A stretch of 7,236 bases of DNA from Pseudomonadota bacterium (GTDB taxonomy: Bacteria; Pseudomonadota; Gammaproteobacteria; Steroidobacterales; Rariloculaceae). Made by a program: the position numbers and the translations under genes. The stretch spans positions 1 through 7,236 of the forward strand of contig VYEH01000349.1 of assembly GCA_009843005.1 (NCBI GenBank). Reading direction: 5' to 3'. Below, one piece after another: positions 1-6,627 of the stretch; the first letter of the stretch is position 1; each line of letters starts with the position of its first letter. A model generated the notes under the pieces. The model saw nothing but the letters and a program-made list of their open reading frames with translations. It had not been told where the DNA came from and searched no databases.

Positions 1-493
1 ACGGGCCGAACGGCATGGTCGCCCGCCGGGGCGCATCCAGCGTCCAGGACCAGCGCGCGAATTTGCCCATCATCTCGTAGCCGACGACGATGGCGGTGAG
101 AAAGGCGGCGCCCGTCGCGCGATGGCGCTCGCCCAACGACCAGGCCAGGGGCAGGGTCACCAGTCCCGGATGCACGCCGGACTCGAAGATCACGTCGTCC
201 CGCCCGAATGCGCGCATCATCTGGCAGTTTACAAATACGGCATCGGCTACGGTAGTCCGCCAGGGCAGGCCGATGAGGCTTGCGTTGCCGCCACCGTCGC
301 GGAGATCGCGCGCCACCGCAACGGCGCGCTCGACGTCGGGGTCCCCGGCCTTCAGGCCGTGGAAGGCCAGCCCGAGATGATAGGCCAGGCGCTGTTTCGC
401 CCGTTCGACCACCTCGGCGTCGATGTTGGACAAGTCCTCGCCGCAGATATACTGCGCGATCCTCTCGCTGAATGTCGCCGATGTTTCACGCAT
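1..493 (-). CDS. MmgE/PrpD family protein, N-terminal part (runs off the left edge)
   Basis: This frame has no stop before the window edge. It encodes 164 residues starting at the ATG whose first base is 493; no ATG, GTG or TTG lies upstream in frame before a stop near 557-559, so the N-terminus is probably real although no clear Shine-Dalgarno is visible. The family signature is an N-terminal helical region (FSERIAQYI at 8-16, VVERAKQRLAYHLGLAFHG at 28-46), then ADAVFVNCQMMRAF (83-96), a HPGLVTLPLAWSLGE block (108-122) and a GYEMMGKFARW helix (138-148). MmgE/PrpD proteins are usually about 450 residues and include 2-methylcitrate dehydratase, cis-aconitate decarboxylase and iminodisuccinate epimerase, so the substrate cannot be assigned. 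The usual HALDFDD stretch reads RAFGRDD here, while the following HPG histidine (H108) is kept. The gene is divergent from the acyl-CoA dehydrogenase pair. Family call is firm; function is unknown. Confidence 0.88.
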   Translation of the reverse strand, partial: MRETSATFSERIAQYICGEDLSNIDAEVVERAKQRLAYHLGLAFHGLKAGDPDVERAVAVARDLRDGGGNASLIGLPWRTTVADAVFVNCQMMRAFGRDDVIFESGVHPGLVTLPLAWSLGERHRATGAAFLTAIVVGYEMMGKFARWSWTLDAPRRATMPFGP

Positions 494-505
494 GGCGCGA
501 ACCGG

Positions 506-518
506 TGCAGAATCTGCA
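506..518. repeat. 13-bp perfect palindrome in the MmgE/PrpD gene leader
   Basis: TGCAGA and TCTGCA flank a single central A, giving a perfect 6-1-6 inverted repeat. It ends 12 bases upstream of the ATG of the leftward MmgE/PrpD gene, in the intergenic region shared with the rightward acyl-CoA dehydrogenase operon. A dimeric regulator site is possible; chance occurrence cannot be excluded. Confidence 0.4.
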
Positions 519-541
519 TGAAGAAAACCGTTCCCACCGCC

Positions 542-551
542 TAAAATACCA
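542..551. promoter_or_regulatory. Possible overlapping divergent -10 elements
   Basis: On the plus strand TAAAAT (542-547) matches five of six -10 consensus bases and could serve the acyl-CoA dehydrogenase operon. On the minus strand the same bases read TATTTT (548 down to 543), preceded by TGG (551-549), an extended -10 arrangement for the MmgE/PrpD gene. Neither strand shows a convincing -35 at normal spacing, so both calls are weak. The rest of the 129-bp gap holds only the palindrome at 506-518 and the ribosome binding site of the next gene. Confidence 0.25.
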
Positions 552-611
552 TCGATTCACGACGTTACAGAACCGGCGCCGCATTCCCGCCGGGCAGCGC
601 CGGCAGCACTC

Positions 612-616
612 GGGAG
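612..616 (+). promoter_or_regulatory. Ribosome binding site supporting a TTG start
   Basis: GGGAG lies 6 nt before the TTG at 623. It decides the start of the first acyl-CoA dehydrogenase gene, because the N-terminus has no upstream ATG or GTG in frame and the family homology begins soon after residue 15. Confidence 0.6.
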
Positions 617-622
617 TACAGC

Positions 623-1768
623 TTGTCCGTTTTCGCCATCCACCGGTTCGCCACGTCCACCGATGCGCAGGCCCTGCGCGCCGAGGTGCGGGCCTTCCTG
701 GACGAGAATCTCCCTGAAGCGAACCCTGCACGGCGCACCAACTGCTGGGCCGTGCTCGATCCGGACTTCAGCCGCAGACTGGGCGAGGCCGGCTTCATCG
801 GCATGCTGTGGCCGAAACGATATGGCGGCCACGAGCGGGATCCGCTGGAACGCTACGTGGTGCTGGAGGAACTGCTCGCGGCGGGCGCACCGGTGGGTTC
901 GCACTGGATCGCCGACCGGCAGACCGGTCCAGTGTTGCTGCGCTACGGCACCGAGGCGCAGAGGCGGAAGTATCTGCCCGGCATGGCGCGCGGCGAATTG
1001 TATGCGTGCATCGGCCTGAGCGAACCGGGCGCCGGTTCGGACCTGGCCAACATTCGTTCCACGGCGACCCGGGTCGAAGGCGGCTGGCGGCTCAAGGGCC
1101 AGAAGGTATGGACGACCAATGCGCACGATGCCGCGGTCATGTTGACGCTGTTGAGGACCGAACACGGTTCCGAGCGCCGCCACGGCCTCAGCCAGTTCCT
1201 GGTGGATCTGGATCTGCCCGGTGTGGAGGTCCGGCCGATCGTCGACCTGGTCGGCCACCACGAATTCAACGAGGTCTTCATTGACGATGCGGAGATTCCC
1301 GAAGGGGCGCTGGTAGGGGTGGAGGGCGAGGGGTGGACGCAGGCCACCGCGGAACTGGCGCTGGAGCGATCCGGCCCGGAGCGCTACCTGTCCAGCCACG
1401 TGCTGCTGGCGAGCCTGATCGATGCGGCGGGACCCGAGCCGGACGCCGTCCTCGCCGGCGTGATCGGCCGGCTTGCGGCAGAGCTGTGGACCCTTCGGCA
1501 GATGTCCATGTCAGTGGCCGCGAAGCTGGCGTCGGGAGAGGACCCCATGGTGGAAGCCGCCGTCGTCAAGGATCTGGGCAACAGTTACGAGCAGGCATTG
1601 CCGATCGCGATACAGGCCGCCCTGGGCAGCGAGGCGCAGCTGGCGGATGGCAGTGCGCTTGCCGGCATGCTCGCCATGCTCCTGCAGTCTTCTCCCTCGT
1701 TCTCGCTGCGCGGCGGCACCCGGGAAATCATGCGCGGAATCATCGCCCGGGGGTTGAGGCTGCGATGA
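623..1768 (+). CDS. Acyl-CoA dehydrogenase, FAD-binding subunit with catalytic Glu
   Basis: This 381-residue protein is of full family length. Acyl-CoA dehydrogenases oxidise an acyl-CoA to the trans-2-enoyl-CoA using FAD and pass electrons to electron-transfer flavoprotein. Visible features are an N-terminal helical domain (LRAEVRAFLDENL, 18-30; GFIGMLWPKRYGG, 57-69), the flavin-binding beta-domain motif IGLSEPGAGSDLANIRSTA (130-148), KGQKVWTTNAHDA (158-170), and a C-terminal RGGTREIMRGIIARGL (363-378). The C-terminal position where medium-chain enzymes carry the catalytic Glu (YEGT) is RGGT. Instead E248 in LALERSGPERY sits where isovaleryl-CoA dehydrogenase has its catalytic Glu, so this is probably the active base. 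The TTG start is favoured by GGGAG at 612-616, 6 nt upstream; no other start is available nearby in frame. The stop overlaps the start of a second, reduced homologue, suggesting a two-subunit enzyme. Substrate is unknown; paired enzymes of this kind are known from steroid side-chain degradation. Confidence 0.93.
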   Translation: MSVFAIHRFATSTDAQALRAEVRAFLDENLPEANPARRTNCWAVLDPDFSRRLGEAGFIGMLWPKRYGGHERDPLERYVVLEELLAAGAPVGSHWIADRQTGPVLLRYGTEAQRRKYLPGMARGELYACIGLSEPGAGSDLANIRSTATRVEGGWRLKGQKVWTTNAHDAAVMLTLLRTEHGSERRHGLSQFLVDLDLPGVEVRPIVDLVGHHEFNEVFIDDAEIPEGALVGVEGEGWTQATAELALERSGPERYLSSHVLLASLIDAAGPEPDAVLAGVIGRLAAELWTLRQMSMSVAAKLASGEDPMVEAAVVKDLGNSYEQALPIAIQAALGSEAQLADGSALAGMLAMLLQSSPSFSLRGGTREIMRGIIARGLRLR

Positions 1769-2766
1769 GCGAGCAACAGGCACTGCTGGTGGAGTCTGCC
1801 GAGAGCATCTTCGAGTCGGTCGGCGAGGCAACCTTCGCGGAGGCCTGGACAGCCGTGGAGGACGCCGGATTCGGCATCCTGCTGGTGGACGAGGCGTCCG
1901 GTGGGTTCGGTGGCGACTGGGCCGACTTCTACGCGGTGATGCGTGAAGCCGGCAAACGAGCCCTGCCGTTGCCCCTGGGCGAAATGGTGTTGGGGACCTG
2001 GTGCGCCCACCGGGCGGGACTGGAGGCGCCGCCGGGCATGGCGTCGATCGCTGTCGAGGTCAACGGTGAAGTGCGTGACGGGCACTTCAGCGGCGTGCTG
2101 CAGCGGGTCCCGTGGGGCCGGCGCGTGAACGCGGTGGTGGCCGTTGCATCGGGTCGGGCATGGGTCCTGCCGACCCACGGGGCGCGCATTGAGGCACGGA
2201 CCAATCCGGCCGGCGAACCGCGCGATGACCTGCACTTCGGCAAGGCTGCGGCGACACCCGCGGCGGTGGACGTGGACCTGTGGTTGTGCGCGGCGCTGAT
2301 GCGTGTCGGTCAGATGTCCGGAGCGGCCGATTCGGCCCTTGCCATGTCGGTGGAGCACGCCAATTCCCGCAAGCAGTTCGGACGGGTGCTGGCGAAGTTT
2401 CAGGCGGTGCAGCAAAATCTGGCGGTGCTTGCGGCCGAGGCTGCCGCGGTCAACAGCGCCGGTCAGGCGGCGGCGCTGGCGCGGGATCGGGACCCTGCCG
2501 GCGACGGTGCGGAACTGGAGATCGCGGCCGCGAAACTGCGTGCGAACATGGCGGTCGGCACCGTGACGTCCACTGCCCACCAGGTCCACGGGGCCATCGG
2601 ATTCACGGAGGAATATCCGCTGCATCGGTTGACGCGGCGCTTGATGGGCTGGCGCTCCGAGTACGGGAATGACAGGTACTGGGCGGAGCGACTTGGCGTT
2701 CGGGTGGCCCGCCTGGGCGGCGCCGGGCTGTGGCGCGAGATCACGAGGCGTTCCGACCTGGCGTAG
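1765..2766 (+). CDS. Short acyl-CoA dehydrogenase homologue, probable partner subunit
   Basis: This protein has 333 residues, shorter than the usual 380-400. The ATG overlaps the previous stop as ATGA, with GAGG at 1756-1759, so translation is coupled to the upstream gene. The N-terminal domain is recognisable (AVEDAGFGILLVDEASGGFGG, split as 30-39 and 40-50). The middle beta domain (about 70-165) is reduced and lacks any GLSEPxAGSD-type motif. The C-terminal helical domain is well kept: SGAADSALAMSVEHA (185-199), SRKQFGRVLAKFQAVQQ (201-217), and HQVHGAIGFTEEYPL followed by HRLTRRLMGW (272-296). In ordinary family members the arginine/glutamine of the RKQFG segment reaches the FAD of the neighbouring subunit. 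The end of the last motif reads WRSEYG instead of a YEGT-type sequence, and no Glu stands at the isovaleryl-type site, so it probably has no catalytic base. The likely role is the non-catalytic subunit of a heteromeric (alpha2beta2-like) dehydrogenase with the upstream protein. Confidence 0.88.
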   Translation: MSEQQALLVESAESIFESVGEATFAEAWTAVEDAGFGILLVDEASGGFGGDWADFYAVMREAGKRALPLPLGEMVLGTWCAHRAGLEAPPGMASIAVEVNGEVRDGHFSGVLQRVPWGRRVNAVVAVASGRAWVLPTHGARIEARTNPAGEPRDDLHFGKAAATPAAVDVDLWLCAALMRVGQMSGAADSALAMSVEHANSRKQFGRVLAKFQAVQQNLAVLAAEAAAVNSAGQAAALARDRDPAGDGAELEIAAAKLRANMAVGTVTSTAHQVHGAIGFTEEYPLHRLTRRLMGWRSEYGNDRYWAERLGVRVARLGGAGLWREITRRSDLA

Positions 2767-2812
2767 CGCCCACGGATTTCGGGCCTTCGCCGGCGTCAAT
2801 GCCCGTGTGCCG

Positions 2813-4126
2813 TCAATCGCCGATTCTTCGTACTTCCCGGCGGGTGTGAGTACCCGTTTCGCGGTCGAAAGCCACCTCGCCCCGCAGGAAAGTCCTGACC
2901 ACCCGGAACCGCAGCCGATCTCCGCAGAAGGGCGTCACCCTGCCCATGGAATGGAACTCCATCGGTTCGACCTTCCAGACCCCCCGCGTAAAGCCGCCGG
3001 TCACGGCGAGATTCTGTTCCTCTACGCCTTCGTCCTGTTCGAAGATGACCAGGTCGGCCTCGTAGCCCGGCTCGATGAGCCCTTTCCTGAGTCCCAGGTA
3101 GCGGGCCGGCGCCTCCGAGAAGTGCCGGCAGGCGGATTCGATGCCGTGCAGCGTCAGCAGGTGGGGATAGACGAAGTCGATCGCCGCGTACCCGGCCTTC
3201 GGTGTCAGTTCGCCGGGGATCGGGTTCGAACTGAACTTGTCCTGCATGCGGTGGGGCGCATGCCATGAGGTGACGATGTCGATCTTGCCTTCGGCAAGGT
3301 AGCGCTGCAGCCGCTCGACTTCCTCGGCCGGGCGCAAGGGCGGCACATGCCGGGAAGCCACGCCGATTCGTTCCGCAGCAGCGGCGCTGTCGATGGACAC
3401 CGAGTGATGCGGCACCTGGACGGATACGTGCGGCAGGCGCTCCGCTTCCGCCAGGATCCGGTCGACGCTTTGCGGCTGAGTCACCTGGACTCTGACCCGA
3501 AACTCCGGCGGCAGCCGGCGCAGCAGGGCGCCCAGCGCGTACTGCTCGCCGAGCTCGTGCAGCGGCGTATCCTGGAAGGCGGCCTCATCGACCATGATCG
3601 CGCCGTGCAGGCCCGCCTTCGCATAGCGCTGGAATTCGGCGGTGCTGTCGTCGAGATCCCGCGCGTAGCGCCACTGGCGTAGATTCCACGAATACAGTCC
3701 GACGCTGTAGGCCCCGGCATCGCGGTAATCGTCGATGTCCGCGGGATCCAGCGGCGGCGCGGCGGCCACGCCGAAATCCGTGTAGGCACGTTCGGCAACG
3801 AATCGAACCCGTTCGCGAATCCGAGCCACCGTGTTGAGCCTGGGCACGATGTTCGCCTGGTCGCAGACGACCGTGACCCCGCCGGCCAGAGCGCCCCGGG
3901 TGGCGCACTCCACGGTCTCCTTGGGTGCGGCAATCCAATCCCGCAGGCCGCAGAGCAGGTCGACCCCGGCGGGCAGGACCAACTGGCGAGGTCCGAGTTC
4001 GATCATTCTTTCGGCCCCGGCGGCCCCGTTTCCCGTGACCGAACGTATGATGCCGCCTTCTATGCAGATGGCGGCGGAACGGACCTCGCCCCCGATGTAC
4101 GCGGGTCCCTTGATGATCAGGTTCAT
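2813..4126 (-). CDS. Dihydroorotase/hydantoinase-like protein with a lost metal site (probable pseudoenzyme)
   Basis: This 437-residue protein has the full-length cyclic amidohydrolase (dihydroorotase, allantoinase, hydantoinase) architecture. It shows an N-terminal small beta domain (IIKGPAYIGGEV), LPAGVDLLCGLRDW (51-64), then ALAGGVTVVCDQAN (79-92). The C-terminal block APARYLGLRKGLIEPGYEAD (339-358) runs on into LVIFEQD, followed by a TPFCGDRLRFRVVRTFLRGE segment (398-417). The family motif DxHxHxR reads D56-L57-L58-C59-G60-L61-R62: Asp and Arg remain but both histidines are gone. The bridging Lys segment reads AYSVGLYSWN (G143), the first His/Glu segment reads MVDEA, and the final Asp of the TDHAPH-type motif is W288 in TSWHAPH. 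H240 may be the only ligand left. There is no frameshift or stop, so the fold seems maintained under selection without ordinary hydrolase chemistry. It starts 24 nt after the upstream barrel gene, with no obvious Shine-Dalgarno, and lies convergent with the dehydrogenase pair. Confidence 0.85.
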   Translation of the reverse strand: MNLIIKGPAYIGGEVRSAAICIEGGIIRSVTGNGAAGAERMIELGPRQLVLPAGVDLLCGLRDWIAAPKETVECATRGALAGGVTVVCDQANIVPRLNTVARIRERVRFVAERAYTDFGVAAAPPLDPADIDDYRDAGAYSVGLYSWNLRQWRYARDLDDSTAEFQRYAKAGLHGAIMVDEAAFQDTPLHELGEQYALGALLRRLPPEFRVRVQVTQPQSVDRILAEAERLPHVSVQVPHHSVSIDSAAAAERIGVASRHVPPLRPAEEVERLQRYLAEGKIDIVTSWHAPHRMQDKFSSNPIPGELTPKAGYAAIDFVYPHLLTLHGIESACRHFSEAPARYLGLRKGLIEPGYEADLVIFEQDEGVEEQNLAVTGGFTRGVWKVEPMEFHSMGRVTPFCGDRLRFRVVRTFLRGEVAFDRETGTHTRREVRRIGD

Positions 4127-4150
4127 GCGCTGTTCAAGCCGCTCGGCCGC

Positions 4151-5407
4151 TCACGACCTGTACGGCTCCCGCCCCACGCCCTGAATGGGAATTCCCTGCG
4201 CCGCCATCACCTCGTGCTGCAGCGCGTACATGGCCGCCGCGGCTTCGTCGATGGCCCGGGTGAACGCAACGGACCCGGCCAGAATCGGCGCCAGTTCGTC
4301 CTTGTCCTGAATCCTTGCGGGCGGGTATTCGTGCTCCACCACGAGATAGGTCTCAGCGGGATCGATGTCGAGCAACTCCCGGGCCGCCAACTGGTGATCC
4401 AGCCAGTCCACGGTGCGGTTCTGAAGGTACGCCAGCGGGTCGTGGCGCGCGGTACCGGGCAGTTCGTGCTCGCACAGCGCCACCTGCTTCTTCCAGGCGT
4501 TGATCTGGTCGGCGGGATTTTCCGACGGACTGCTGCCGTCCCAGTCGCCGCGCTCCATGGTCTGGCCGCCGTAGCCCCACGCGGAAACGCCCCTGGAGTC
4601 GACCACCTGGCCCTTCACGTGGAAAGCATCGATCAGGAAATCGTAGCCATCGTCCTTCAGGTACTGGAACATGGACCGGGTGTCCTGTCCCATCAGGATG
4701 GAATGGGAGGGATCGTAGTGGATGCGGAACTGATCCCCCACCCCATGCCTTTCGCAGATGCGGTGCAGGGCGATCCACGGTCCGGGCGCGTAGGCGATGT
4801 TGTTGTGCCAGCGGTCCAGCGCCGTCCACCCGGGCATCGGGCACTGCTCGACGCGGTACGTCAATCCCCGCGCCCTGGCCTCCTTGAGCAGGGGTATGAA
4901 GACCTGCTCGAACATCTCCAGGTTGGGATCCATCTCAAGTTCGTAGTTGCGGCCCACGAAACCGCACACCGCATCGGTCTCCAGCAGGACCGCGGCATCG
5001 AACACCCGCAGCATGAATTCGTGCTTCACCCGGCGGGCCGCCTCATCGTCCACGAGCATGTTGTCGAAGTAGGCGAGATCGGAGAGGCCGACGCCGAATT
5101 CCTTCATGGCGGCGTGCACGCGTGCGGCACGCCGCGCGTCGAACGGCTCGCGAAGATCGAGCGTATTGGCAACCGGATCGAGCATCGCCTCCGCCGGCAC
5201 GTCGCTGATGCTGGGGTGCAGGGCGGCGGACAACTCGATGTAGGGAGAGCCTATATCCCGCGAGAATTCCAGCCACTCCTCGATGGCCAGGTCCGGGTCG
5301 GGATCCCGCTTCTCTCGCGGCGTCAGCTCCTGCAACGCGGCCGTCAGCACGCTGATCTTCATCGGTTTTGGCCGAAAGGGCGCCGACTGTCCTGTTTCAT
5401 CGTTCAT
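4151..5407 (-). CDS. Xylose-isomerase-like TIM-barrel protein (sugar phosphate isomerase/epimerase family), large form
   Basis: This 418-residue protein belongs to the xylose isomerase-like/AP endonuclease 2 barrel superfamily, whose members isomerise or epimerise sugars and related hydroxy-ketones, or cleave other substrates, with a divalent metal. The expected metal ligands appear in order on successive strands: E187 in YRVEQCPMPGWT, D232 (with H235) in RIHYDPSHSILMGQD, H263 in DAFHVKGQ, and E358 in LVVEHEYP. The family is usually about 260-300 residues. The extra length lies mainly between H263 and E358 (about 95 residues, including WGYGGQTMERGDWDG at 277-291) and at the C-terminus. The start is uncertain: M1 has a weak GGAA 8 nt upstream, but M16 (MKISVLTAALQEL, ATG at 5362) is where the first barrel strand begins. 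It is the first gene of a leftward pair with the degenerate dihydroorotase-like protein. The substrate cannot be deduced. Confidence 0.88.
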   Translation of the reverse strand: MNDETGQSAPFRPKPMKISVLTAALQELTPREKRDPDPDLAIEEWLEFSRDIGSPYIELSAALHPSISDVPAEAMLDPVANTLDLREPFDARRAARVHAAMKEFGVGLSDLAYFDNMLVDDEAARRVKHEFMLRVFDAAVLLETDAVCGFVGRNYELEMDPNLEMFEQVFIPLLKEARARGLTYRVEQCPMPGWTALDRWHNNIAYAPGPWIALHRICERHGVGDQFRIHYDPSHSILMGQDTRSMFQYLKDDGYDFLIDAFHVKGQVVDSRGVSAWGYGGQTMERGDWDGSSPSENPADQINAWKKQVALCEHELPGTARHDPLAYLQNRTVDWLDHQLAARELLDIDPAETYLVVEHEYPPARIQDKDELAPILAGSVAFTRAIDEAAAAMYALQHEVMAAQGIPIQGVGREPYRS

Positions 5408-5455
5408 GGGGATTTTTCCGTGTCTGACCCGAATCGTCGAAAGAATTTACGCTCT

Positions 5456-5484
5456 ATTTCTCCAATCCCGATTCAACTTGTCAA
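5456..5484 (-). promoter_or_regulatory. Putative leftward promoter of the barrel/dihydroorotase-like operon
   Basis: On the minus strand a perfect -35 TTGACA (5484-5479) is followed by exactly 17 bases and then AGAAAT (5461-5456), which matches three of six -10 bases but is directly preceded by TGG, an extended -10 signature. Transcription would start near 5449, leaving a leader of about 40 nt before the ATG at 5407. The -35 lies inside the palindrome at 5475-5487, which suggests repression by a dimeric regulator. Confidence 0.45.
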
Positions 5485-5487
5485 GTT
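5475..5487. promoter_or_regulatory. 13-bp perfect palindrome over a -35 element, candidate operator
   Basis: AACTTG and CAAGTT flank a central T, a perfect 6-1-6 inverted repeat in the 209-bp region between the leftward barrel gene and the rightward permease gene. It covers the whole TTGACA -35 of the putative leftward promoter and lies about 65-75 bases upstream of the rightward TATAAT. A bound dimer could block leftward transcription and also influence the rightward promoter. No regulator gene is in the window. Confidence 0.4.
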
Positions 5488-5550
5488 ACGGCCGGCTTTG
5501 CGTCGAGGCCGGTTTTCGGCGGCGATGGCCGGACCATCCTGCTCTGACGG

Positions 5551-5556
5551 TATAAT
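5551..5556 (+). promoter_or_regulatory. Perfect TATAAT -10 for the ABC transporter genes
   Basis: TATAAT stands alone in GC-rich surroundings 60 bases before the permease ATG at 5617. At 16-18 bp spacing upstream the sequence is GC-rich and has no TTGACA-like -35, so the promoter may need an activator or be weak. A start near 5563 would leave a leader of about 54 nt. Confidence 0.45.
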
Positions 5557-5616
5557 CGCGGGCGCCCGGATTCCCGAATTCAGCGTCTGGATCGGATTGG
5601 CGCGGCAGACAACGTC

Positions 5617-6627
5617 ATGCGTTCAGGAAAATCAAGGTCCCTCGGCCGATTCATCCTCTATCGCACCTCGATAGCGGTCGTCACGATTTTCGCCGCCTCC
5701 GTCATTTCCTTCATCATTATCCAGCTACCGCCTGGCGACTTCGTCTCGTCCTACGTGGCCCAGCTTGCCCAGACGGGCGCCATCGGCTCAACCGAGAGCA
5801 TCGAGCAACTGCGCAGCGACTACGGGCTGGACCAGCCCATGGTGGTGCGCTATATCCGGTGGGCGGCCGGTGCGGTTCGCGGCGACTTCGGCATGTCGCT
5901 GCAGTGGAATCGCGACGTGGGCGGGCTCATCGGCGAGTACATGGGGCTCACGCTGATGCTCGCCGTCCTCGGGCTGCTGCTCGCCTGGGGCCTGGCGCTG
6001 CCCATCGGGCTGTACAACGCGATGTACCGTGGCTCGGTGGGGGACTACGCGTTTTCCGCGCTCGGCATGGTGGGCATCGCCGTGCCGAATTTCCTGCTGG
6101 CACTGTTCGCGCTGTACATCGGTTTCCGCTACTTCAATGCGGACCTTGGCGCCATTCATTCCCCCCGGTACGTCGATGCACCGTGGTCCGTGGGCAGGTT
6201 TTTCGATGCCCTGTGGCACATGCTGGTGCCGGCGCTGATCCTCGCGCTGGCTATCATGTCGCGCCTGGTGCGCGTGTTGCGGGCCAACCTGCTCGACGAG
6301 ATGTCGAAGCCCTACGTGGTCACGGCCAAGGCCAAGGGGATGCGCGAACTGACCCTGATCCTGAAATACCCGCTGAGGCTTGCGCTGAATCCGTTCGTGA
6401 GCACCATCGGCCTGACGTTGCCGACGCTTATTTCCGGCAGCATCATCGTCTCGATGGTCCTGAACATACCGACGCTGGGGCCGTTGCTGCTGCAGGCGCT
6501 GCAGGGGCAGGACATGTTCCTTGCCAGCGCCATTCTGCTGATCCTGTCGACGCTGGCGGTGGTCGGGACGCTGATATCCGATCTGCTGCTCAGTTGGATC
6601 GACCCGCGAATCCGGCTGCGGGGCTAG
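5617..6627 (+). CDS. Peptide/nickel ABC transporter permease, DppB/OppB type
   Basis: This 336-residue inner-membrane permease subunit works in uptake of oligopeptides, dipeptides, nickel chelates or related solutes. Six membrane segments are visible at about 17-36, 108-134, 144-171, 202-219, 263-283 and 302-327. Family hallmarks are the periplasmic LRSDYGLDQPMVVRYIRW (65-82), GDFGMSLQWNRDV (89-101), the cytoplasmic EAA loop KPYVVTAKAKGMRELTLILK (231-250) that contacts the ATPase, and the C-terminal IDPRIRLRG. Length is typical. The ATG start has no strong Shine-Dalgarno, but the next residues lead directly into the first membrane helix. The companion permease follows after 8 nt; the ATPase and solute-binding protein genes are not in the window, so the substrate stays open. 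Opp/Dpp systems in this family transport many solutes besides peptides. Confidence 0.94.
   Translation: MRSGKSRSLGRFILYRTSIAVVTIFAASVISFIIIQLPPGDFVSSYVAQLAQTGAIGSTESIEQLRSDYGLDQPMVVRYIRWAAGAVRGDFGMSLQWNRDVGGLIGEYMGLTLMLAVLGLLLAWGLALPIGLYNAMYRGSVGDYAFSALGMVGIAVPNFLLALFALYIGFRYFNADLGAIHSPRYVDAPWSVGRFFDALWHMLVPALILALAIMSRLVRVLRANLLDEMSKPYVVTAKAKGMRELTLILKYPLRLALNPFVSTIGLTLPTLISGSIIVSMVLNIPTLGPLLLQALQGQDMFLASAILLILSTLAVVGTLISDLLLSWIDPRIRLRG

Noticed and set aside
557..1399. Leftward open frame of 280 codons opposite the first acyl-CoA dehydrogenase
   Set aside because: It is a shadow of a strongly supported gene and has no motif of its own.
1333..1764. N-terminal extension of the second acyl-CoA dehydrogenase using an upstream ATG
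   Set aside because: It would overlap the first gene by more than 400 bases with nonsense-like sequence; the ATG at 1765 has GAGG upstream and the ATGA overlap.
1585..2799. Leftward open frame of 404 codons opposite the second acyl-CoA dehydrogenase
   Set aside because: The translation is low-complexity and Arg/His/Pro-rich with no family resemblance; it mirrors the real gene on the plus strand.
2767..2812. Possible shared terminator between the convergent genes
   Set aside because: CACGG/CCGTG and GGGC/GCCC arms are present but conflict with each other, and no T-run follows on either strand; no convincing intrinsic terminator.
4214..5674. Long rightward open frame (486 codons) across the barrel gene
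   Set aside because: It is antisense to a gene with clear family motifs, its translation has no recognisable domain, and long antisense frames are expected in high-GC coding DNA.
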